NCBI GenBank assembly: GCA_007131895.1
Contig: SLPR01000231.1
Location: forward strand, 1 to 7,480
Length of the DNA stretch: 7,480 nt
Reading direction: 5' to 3'
Source of the DNA: Bacteroidales bacterium
Lineage (GTDB): Bacteria > Bacteroidota > Bacteroidia > Bacteroidales > UBA7960
A program made the translations under genes and the position numbers. Shown here in pieces: positions 1-5,017 of the stretch. The first letter of the stretch is position 1; every line of letters begins with the position of its first letter. Below the pieces are notes generated by a model, which saw nothing but the letters and a program-made list of their open reading frames with translations, made no database searches and was not told the origin of the DNA.

Positions 1-86
1 CAACCCTTGAAGGATTTAACAAAACAAGGGTAACACCCAAAACACCAAGGATATTCAATTAATTGATATTTTGCATATACATATTT
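1..86 (+). other. Probable 3' end or trailer of an upstream gene (unresolved)
   Basis: A terminator follows at 87-113, so a plus-strand transcript must enter from the left. Two open frames run in from the edge: frame 1 stops with TAA at 31-33 (ten visible residues ending LTKQG) and frame 3 stops with TAA at 60-62 (nineteen visible residues ending TPRIFN). Nothing in either tail identifies a family, and I cannot tell which, if either, is the real gene end. The rest of the stretch up to 86 is AT-rich spacer. Confidence 0.3.
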
Positions 87-113
87 AAGCCGGTAAATTT
101 GCCGGCTTTTTTT
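87..113 (+). terminator. Intrinsic terminator of the upstream transcription unit
   Basis: The arms AAGCCGG (87-93) and CCGGCTT (102-108) form a 7-bp stem, extendable by a T-G wobble (94/101) to leave an AAATTT loop, and run into seven T residues (107-113). The GC-rich stem followed directly by a U-tract is the classic rho-independent layout. It separates the aminomutase gene from whatever lies to the left. Confidence 0.85.
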
Positions 114-144
114 GTTTACTGTTTAAGAATTTTTTAGTATTTTG
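111..144 (+). promoter_or_regulatory. Weak candidate promoter of the aminomutase gene
   Basis: TTTG at 111-114, overlapping the terminator T-run, lies 23 nt before TATTTTG at 138-144. The latter is one base short of the Bacteroidetes -7 consensus TAnnTTTG. A start just after this would give a leader of about 55-60 nt before the ATG at 209. The A-rich sequence before the ATG has no Shine-Dalgarno, as is normal in this phylum. The match is imperfect, so this is a tentative assignment. Confidence 0.25.
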
Positions 145-208
145 CCTCCAGGTTCATCGGGTCAAACCATAGAATCACGAATCTTTTTCCAAAACAAAAC
201 CTACAGAC

Positions 209-2155
209 ATGGAAAAGCAAAAAAGCACTAAAAAAGCCGAACCGGCGGCCAAACAACCCAGAAAAGTATTACATACCCGGATTATCGACGACGTATTTAC
301 CGATGCCGTTGACACCGTAAAGCCCAGATTTCATGTAAATATTGATGCCTACCTGGAAAGGCTGTGGGAAGCAAGTCCCGATTTAAGCCATATCATTAAG
401 TCAGCGGAAAGTTTAGAGGAAGCAAGAGACCAGATTTACACCTATCTTGAAAAAGCTGAAAGGCGGATTTTTGCTGTTGATAATGATTTGCATATCCTTG
501 AAAAATCAACGGTGCGCGAGGCCATAAGGGTTCTGAAAAGTATTATGGGTCCTGTGAATGAATACAGAACCAAATTTTCGGCCCTGGAAATGCTTATGAA
601 ACTGGCGCACAATGATAAAAAAACACTTTCAGAAAAGGAGAAAGAAAATATTGCACCGGGTTTTATACTGGAATTTATCAATCTGTTCAGAGGCATTGAA
701 GGACGTTCCAATATTTATTTCGAATCCAAACAGGCAAAAAAAGGGATTCCCGACTTTTTGCAGCTTTCAGGAAGAGCGGCATCAGAAGCACGCACCAATA
801 TTCTCAACGAGCTCTCTTCCAATATGCAAAAATATTTGCGCAAATACCCCAGTGGTCTTGAGGAAGATGTAATACAATGGCGAAAAGCCAACAAAAAACG
901 GATACTCAAATATTTCAATGCCGAAGAAAAAGACTGGGATAACTACCAATGGCATTTGAAAAATGTAATCAAAGATGCAGCCCCACTGATTGATCTTGTT
1001 GAACTCACAGAGGAGCAAAAGGAAGCCATCAACCGGGCCATCAAAAACAAAATTCCTTTCGGCATTACCCCCTACTACCTGAGTTTGATGGACAACAAGC
1101 TCAACATTGGCTATGACCATGCCATCAGGGCACAGGTAATCCCCCCACCTGACTATGTTGACATGCTTATTGACAGCAAAGAAAACCGGGGCATCCAGTT
1201 CGATTTCATGGGTGAGCATGACACTTCACCCGTTGACCTGGTAACCCGCAGATATCCGGGCATTGCCATCCTGAAACCTTACAATACCTGCGCACAAATT
1301 TGTGTGTACTGCCAGCGCAACTGGGAAATTGATGAAGTGCTCGATCCCAAAGCCATGGCACTTAAAGAAGAGATTAAGCAAGCGCTGCAATGGCTTGATG
1401 AGAATCCGGCGGTGGGTGATGTACTTATTACCGGTGGCGACCCATGTGTAATGAATACCCAAACACTCAAAGAAATACTGGAACAAATTACAACAAAAAA
1501 ACAAGTGTACCGTATCAGGCTCGGCTCCAGAACCCCTGTTGTTCTGCCACAGCGATGGAACAAGGAGTTTGTGGATATGATTGCCTCTTTCCAGATTCCC
1601 GGAAAAAGACAAATAAGCATCATCACCCACTTTGAACACAATTATGAAGTTACCCCGGAAGCGATGGAGGCCGTTCAGCGAATCCGCAAAGCAGGAATGA
1701 TGGTATATAACCAGGAAGTGTTTACCGTGGAAAACTCGCGCAGGTTTGAATCGGTAAAACTGCGACTGGATTTAAAAGCCATAGGTGTAGACCCTTATTA
1801 TACTTTCAACATGAAGGGCAAAGAAGAAACAAAGAGGTACATGGTACCCATAGCACGTATCCTGCAGGAGCGTAAGGAAGAAGCACGTTTGCTACCCGGA
1901 CTGGATCGTACTGATGAACCCGTTTTTAATGTGCCAAAATTAGGGAAAAATCAACTGATGGCCTGGCAGGACCACCGCCTGGTAATGATTCTGCCCAATG
2001 GATCCAGGGTGTATGAGTTTCACCCCTGGGAAAAAAATATTCAGCCTGTTCCTCCCTATAACTATGTAGATGTCCCCATTTACGACTACCTGGAAGAGCT
2101 TGCCGCACGGGGCGAAAACATCAGAGACTATAGAAACATCTGGTTCTATTATTAA
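209..2155 (+). CDS. eam: KamA-family radical SAM/PLP aminomutase, probable glutamate 2,3-aminomutase with N-terminal extension
   Basis: Radical SAM, PLP-dependent 2,3-aminomutase. Seen: the cluster motif CAQICVYC (C361, C365, C368; CX3CX2C), the SAM-binding GGD at 409-411, R370 two residues after the last cluster Cys (matching the carboxylate-binding Arg of lysine 2,3-aminomutase, LAM), GSRTPVVLPQRW, THFEHN, and a likely PLP lysine K580. From about residue 236 (DWDNYQW, then GITPYYLSL) it aligns throughout with LAM. At the two LAM positions that hold the lysine side chain (Asp293, Asp330) it has K536 (PYYTFNMK) and N574 (FNVP). From the literature as I recall it, Clostridium difficile glutamate 2,3-aminomutase has Lys and Asn there, so I infer L-glutamate to beta-glutamate activity. 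Residues 1-235 are a charged, probably helical extension of unknown role, absent from the roughly 416-residue clostridial LAM. The ATG at 209 is the first in frame after the terminator. It appears monocistronic. Alternative: another KamA-like aminomutase of unknown substrate. Family membership is very sure; substrate moderately so. Confidence 0.9.
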   Translation: MEKQKSTKKAEPAAKQPRKVLHTRIIDDVFTDAVDTVKPRFHVNIDAYLERLWEASPDLSHIIKSAESLEEARDQIYTYLEKAERRIFAVDNDLHILEKSTVREAIRVLKSIMGPVNEYRTKFSALEMLMKLAHNDKKTLSEKEKENIAPGFILEFINLFRGIEGRSNIYFESKQAKKGIPDFLQLSGRAASEARTNILNELSSNMQKYLRKYPSGLEEDVIQWRKANKKRILKYFNAEEKDWDNYQWHLKNVIKDAAPLIDLVELTEEQKEAINRAIKNKIPFGITPYYLSLMDNKLNIGYDHAIRAQVIPPPDYVDMLIDSKENRGIQFDFMGEHDTSPVDLVTRRYPGIAILKPYNTCAQICVYCQRNWEIDEVLDPKAMALKEEIKQALQWLDENPAVGDVLITGGDPCVMNTQTLKEILEQITTKKQVYRIRLGSRTPVVLPQRWNKEFVDMIASFQIPGKRQISIITHFEHNYEVTPEAMEAVQRIRKAGMMVYNQEVFTVENSRRFESVKLRLDLKAIGVDPYYTFNMKGKEETKRYMVPIARILQERKEEARLLPGLDRTDEPVFNVPKLGKNQLMAWQDHRLVMILPNGSRVYEFHPWEKNIQPVPPYNYVDVPIYDYLEELAARGENIRDYRNIWFYY

Positions 2156-2182
2156 TTAAGGAGCAGCATACATCCTTTTAAG

Positions 2183-2218
2183 ACCCGGAGTTTAGCCCAA
2201 AGCCTGCTCCGGGTTTTT
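2183..2218 (+). terminator. Intrinsic terminator of the aminomutase gene
   Basis: The arms ACCCGGAG (2183-2190) and CTCCGGGT (2207-2214) make a perfect 8-bp stem with a 16-nt loop, followed by TTTTT (2214-2218). It begins 28 nt after the TAA stop. The 3' arm is also complementary to GGAGCAG at 2160-2166, so a competing stem is possible (see findings). Confidence 0.85.
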
Positions 2219-2345
2219 ACTGCAGTATCCTCTTTTTGTGCAATGATGCATGCATCTAATTTACACGTGTATCATCTTTTTATTTTAGTCTGGCACAAAA
2301 AATACTGTTTCCAATAGCCTCAAGTGATAAGTGGATGAAAGTTAT
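2219..2345. other. Gene-free spacer with two short palindromes
   Basis: This is spacer between two convergent genes. Its only evident structure is the 12-bp perfect palindrome GATGCATGCATC (2245-2256), followed five bases later by the 10-bp palindrome TACACGTGTA (2262-2271). There is no credible reading frame or RNA gene. No gene starts nearby, so an operator role is not obvious. Confidence 0.5.
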
Positions 2346-2520
2346 AAGATTTGAGATTTAGCTTCGCTGCTACTTCGTGGTCTCATGCTGCGCATTCGAA
2401 ATGACAGACTCATGCTGTTTGGAGGAGGAGAAGAAAAGGGGCGCTTCGCGCCCCTTTTCTTCTCCTCAATTTATCTCTACGAACCTGTCATTTCGAACCC
2501 GCTTGCGGGTGAGAAATCTT
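2346..2520. repeat. Nested inverted-repeat (REP/MITE-like) intergenic element
   Basis: Three perfectly nested pairs of arms are visible. The outer pair is AAGATTT (2346-2352) with AAATCTT (2514-2520). The middle pair is TTCGAAATGACAG (2395-2407) with CTGTCATTTCGAA (2485-2497). The inner pair is a 20-bp perfect stem (2425-2444 with 2448-2467) with a TTC loop. Local hairpins sit in both spacers: ACCCGC/GCGGGT at 2497-2510, and TAGC/GCTA at 2359-2372. A 9-bp direct repeat CTCATGCTG occurs at 2382-2390 and 2409-2417. The arrangement reads as two head-to-head copies of a TGTCATTTCGA...GAAATCTT unit, a kind of sequence I recall as a dispersed intergenic repeat in Bacteroidetes genomes. Position between two convergent 3' ends is typical of REP-like elements. 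No transposase lies in the window. Confidence 0.75.
2425..2467. terminator. Perfect 20-bp hairpin, possible bidirectional transcription stop
   Basis: The arms 2425-2444 and 2448-2467 pair without a mismatch around a three-base loop (TTC, 2445-2447). The stem has a GC-rich apex (GGGGCGC) and a purine-rich base. It lies about 80 nt beyond the stop of the minus-strand HAD gene and past the aminomutase terminator, so it could end both convergent transcripts. There is no strong U-tract on either side, so a terminator role is inferred from strength and position only. Confidence 0.4.
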
Positions 2521-2546
2521 AAAGGGTTTTTACTTATGAACTCCGG

Positions 2547-3338
2547 CTATATAAGACCAAACAACTCCTTAATGGTTTCTACCACCCCATTGTTATTGTT
2601 ATCAGATCGGGTAACAAAACGTGATATCTCAATAATTTTGGAATGGGCATTTTTCATGGCATAGCTATGGTATCCAACCCCCATCATATCCAAATCATTT
2701 AGATAGTCGCCAAAAACAAGGGTATCGTCAGGGGAAACCCCGAACCTTTCCTGAATCTTTTCAATGGCTGTGCCTTTGCTTGCAGTTTTGTGGGTTATGT
2801 CCAGCCAAACGTCTCCGGCAACAGCAATCTTGAAGTCATCTTGGTAAGATTTGAAATGAGGGTATGCATTAAACTCTGCATTCTTGTGATCCCACAGGGT
2901 AACTTTTAGCACTGTATCTTCTATCTTTGTTAAATCATCCACTACCTCAAGTCTTCGGTAATAATTGGAAGCATCTTTAAGAAAAGGCTCATGACGGCTT
3001 TCCACATATGCTGAATTTTTCCCACAAAGAATCAAATCTGTATCCGGCACTTCCCTTCCCTTTTTAATAAAATGGCGTGCATTTTCAAGGGGCAATTCGT
3101 TAACCAGAATTTCTTCTCCTTTGTATTTTACAAATGTGCCGTTTTCAGCCAGAAATACAATTTCATCTTTGATTCGGTCAAACTGTTCCAGCAGATTATA
3201 ATATTGTCTTCCGCTGGCAGCCATAAACAGCACCCCCTGAGAGGTTAATCGCTGGTGAATCTCCCAGTACGAGGAATGTATTTGTTTATTATCGTCCAGT
3301 AAGGTGCCATCAAGATCGGTCGCAATTAGTCGAATCAT
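2547..3338 (-). CDS. Cof-type HAD-superfamily phosphatase (class IIB)
   Basis: A 263-residue HAD hydrolase of the Cof/YidA type, presumably a cytosolic Mg-dependent phosphatase for small phosphorylated metabolites (sugar phosphates, FMN or PLP in characterised relatives). All four HAD motifs are present: DLDGT with nucleophile D8 and acid/base D10; AASGR with S42 (motif II); K188 in ASKGT (motif III); and GDYLND at 210-215 (motif IV, metal-binding D211 and D215). The long segment between motifs II and III is the expected C2-type cap. Length is normal for the family and the protein looks intact. It starts at ATG (3338-3336) eighteen or so bases after a likely transcription start, and ends at TAG (2549-2547). 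It is a single gene, convergent with the aminomutase and divergent from the saccharopine operon. The substrate cannot be told from sequence, and no link to the neighbouring amino-acid genes is evident. Confidence 0.93.
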   Translation of the reverse strand: MIRLIATDLDGTLLDDNKQIHSSYWEIHQRLTSQGVLFMAASGRQYYNLLEQFDRIKDEIVFLAENGTFVKYKGEEILVNELPLENARHFIKKGREVPDTDLILCGKNSAYVESRHEPFLKDASNYYRRLEVVDDLTKIEDTVLKVTLWDHKNAEFNAYPHFKSYQDDFKIAVAGDVWLDITHKTASKGTAIEKIQERFGVSPDDTLVFGDYLNDLDMMGVGYHSYAMKNAHSKIIEISRFVTRSDNNNNGVVETIKELFGLI

Positions 3339-3361
3339 AAGAGAAATTAAAATTTAAAGCG

Positions 3362-3369
3362 CAAAGGTA
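3362..3369 (-). promoter_or_regulatory. Bacteroidetes-type -7 element of the HAD gene
   Basis: On the minus strand this reads TACCTTTG, a full match to the TAnnTTTG -7 consensus of the Bacteroidetes primary sigma factor. It lies 24 bp upstream of the HAD start codon, giving a short leader of roughly 18 nt. I see no good TTTG-like -33 element at the usual spacing. Confidence 0.5.
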
Positions 3370-3597
3370 AAGCTTTGAGAACAGACATCCTGTTAAGAAT
3401 TGGTTAAAGCTGACAGGGAGGGTATTTTAAAGAGTGCCAATTTAGAAATAAGCCCGTATGCTGCTGCAGATACTTTCAGGTAGTATTACAAAGCGGTTTG
3501 TTTGCAGAATATTTGGAACAGAATGATAAAACCCTGCATTCAATGTTATATTTTTAACACATACCCGCAATAATGAAAAATATTTCACAACAAGAGC
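3370..3597. other. Gene-free stretch between divergent promoters
   Basis: About 230 bp of AT-rich sequence separate the two divergent promoters. The longest plausible short frame, an ATG at 3459 with about 22 codons, has no supporting start signal. There is a weak CCTGT/ACAGG inverted repeat (around 3389-3416) but no U-tract, and no tRNA or recognisable riboswitch. It could hold regulator sites for either flanking gene. Confidence 0.4.
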
Positions 3598-3628
3598 TTT
3601 AGATATTGTCAAAATTTACGTATGTTTG
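3598..3628 (+). promoter_or_regulatory. Promoter of the saccharopine-pathway operon
   Basis: TATGTTTG at 3621-3628 matches the Bacteroidetes -7 consensus TAnnTTTG exactly. TTTA at 3598-3601 is a three-of-four match to the -33 TTTG, 19 nt upstream. Transcription would start near 3634, leaving a leader of about 40 nt before the ATG at 3673. A dyad centred in this promoter (AAA-nn-TACGTA-nn-TTT, 3612-3627) overlaps the -7 element and would suit a repressor. Confidence 0.5.
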
Positions 3629-3672
3629 TTGTAGAAAAAATGTAAACGATAAACTATAAAACCCCGAAATTT

Positions 3673-4989
3673 ATGAGTGCAAAAATTGGTATCAGGCATG
3701 AAGACAAATACACTGCAGAACGTCGTACCCCCCTTACCCCTGCCCATGCAGAAAAACTCATAAAAGAACATGCCCTTGATTTGGTGATACAAAGCTCTCC
3801 CAGACGAATATTCAAAGATGAAGAATATAAAGCGGTCGGCGCCCGAATTACCGAAAATCTTGACGACTGCCCCATCATCATGGGTGTAAAAGAGATGCCC
3901 GACAACTTCTTCGAGAAAAATAAAACCTACATTTTCTTCTCTCATGTAATAAAAGGCCAGCCCTACAACATGCCAATGCTTCGCAAAATGATGGATCTGA
4001 AGTGCAATCTTATTGATTATGAAAAAGTGGAAGATGAAAACAACAAACGACTAATATTTTTTGGAAGGTATGCCGGATTGGCGGGAATGATCAATTCACT
4101 GTGGAGTTTGGGACAAAAACTCAAAGAACAAGGTTCCGACGACAATCCATTTCTCAGCATTAAACAATCACGTGAGTACAACTCGGTAGCCGAAGCAAAA
4201 GAGGTAATTGCAGAAGTTGGAAAAAAGCTGCAGGCCGATGGTATTCCCGGAGAACTACACCCTCTAACCATTGGTTTTACAGGTTACGGCAATGTATCAA
4301 GGGGTGCACAGGAAATTGCAGATTTACTGCCTGTGGAAGAAATTGCTCCTGAAGAACTATCCGGGTTGCAGGAAAGAAAAGACTTGCCTGGCAATTTGAT
4401 TTACAAAGTAGTTTTCAAGGAAAAACACATCAGCAAACCCATTGACAAAGCGCAAAGTTTCGATCTTCAGGATTATTACAATCATCCCGAAAAGTATGAA
4501 AATAATTTTGAGCAATACATACCCCATCTCACCATTTTGATGAATTGCATGTACTGGGATGTTCGCTATCCAAGAATATTTACCAAAGCATTTGCCCGAA
4601 AGCTTTACATGAAGGGCGAACCCAAAATCAAGGTCATTGGAGACGTAACCTGCGACCCCGACGGTTCCATAGAGTTTACCCATAAAGGCACCGAAATAGA
4701 AGATCCGGTGTTTGTTTATAATCCCGGGCAAGACCAGCACAAGATGGGGTTTAAAGGAGATGGAATCCTGGTGATGGCCGTAGATATTCTTCCCAGTGAA
4801 CTGCCAAGAGATTCATCCGAAGCTTTTGGTGATGCATTGATAAACTTTATAAAACCTATTGCTGATGCAGATTTTGAAGATAATTTCGATACGCTGGAGC
4901 TTCCATTTCCCATCAAAAAAGCAATGATTTTGCACAAAGGGAAACTAACACCAGATTATGAATATATAAGTGAATATTTGAGTGAATAA
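3673..4989 (+). CDS. lkr: Lysine-ketoglutarate reductase (saccharopine dehydrogenase, lysine-forming type; LKR)
   Basis: This enzyme condenses L-lysine with 2-oxoglutarate and reduces the product with NAD(P)H to saccharopine, the first step of saccharopine-type lysine breakdown. The 438 residues match the LKR half of animal AASS along their whole length: HEDKYTAERRTPLTP (9-23), GVKE (71-74), FFSHVIKGQ (88-96), LIDYEK, FGRYAGLAGMIN, the dinucleotide loop GFTGYGNVSRGAQ (201-213), GDVTCDPDGSIEF, and a DGILVMAVDILPSELP tail segment. K73 and H91 sit where the catalytic Lys77 and His96 of yeast Lys1 fall. The order is an AlaDH/PNT-like N-terminal domain followed by a Rossmann domain. It is the first gene of an operon with saccharopine dehydrogenase, 28 bp downstream, the two together equalling the fused eukaryotic enzyme. 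The closer match to AASS than to fungal Lys1, and the catabolic partner, argue for degradation rather than lysine synthesis. It is intact, with no Shine-Dalgarno. Confidence 0.93.
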   Translation: MSAKIGIRHEDKYTAERRTPLTPAHAEKLIKEHALDLVIQSSPRRIFKDEEYKAVGARITENLDDCPIIMGVKEMPDNFFEKNKTYIFFSHVIKGQPYNMPMLRKMMDLKCNLIDYEKVEDENNKRLIFFGRYAGLAGMINSLWSLGQKLKEQGSDDNPFLSIKQSREYNSVAEAKEVIAEVGKKLQADGIPGELHPLTIGFTGYGNVSRGAQEIADLLPVEEIAPEELSGLQERKDLPGNLIYKVVFKEKHISKPIDKAQSFDLQDYYNHPEKYENNFEQYIPHLTILMNCMYWDVRYPRIFTKAFARKLYMKGEPKIKVIGDVTCDPDGSIEFTHKGTEIEDPVFVYNPGQDQHKMGFKGDGILVMAVDILPSELPRDSSEAFGDALINFIKPIADADFEDNFDTLELPFPIKKAMILHKGKLTPDYEYISEYLSE

Positions 4990-5017
4990 AAATGTCTTAA
5001 ATCCAAACACAAAAGTT

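Noticed and set aside
3..31. Inverted repeat ACCCTTG/CAAGGGT near the left edge
   Set aside because: It is a 7-bp stem with a 15-nt loop and no U-tract, close to a probable gene end; the real terminator is at 87-113.
782..1219. 145-codon minus-strand frame within the aminomutase gene
   Set aside because: It is the antisense shadow of conserved coding sequence, with no plausible promoter or protein-like composition.
209..2155. Naming the first gene plain lysine 2,3-aminomutase (kamA)
   Set aside because: Both side-chain-binding aspartates are missing (Lys536 and Asn574 instead), so lysine is an unlikely substrate despite the clear family match.
2346..2520. CRISPR-like repeat structure
   Set aside because: The repeats are inverted and nested, not regularly spaced direct repeats, and no cas gene is present.
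2377..2664. 95-codon plus-strand open frame
   Set aside because: It is made of the palindromic repeat plus antisense of the HAD gene end; composition is low-complexity and no start signal is seen.
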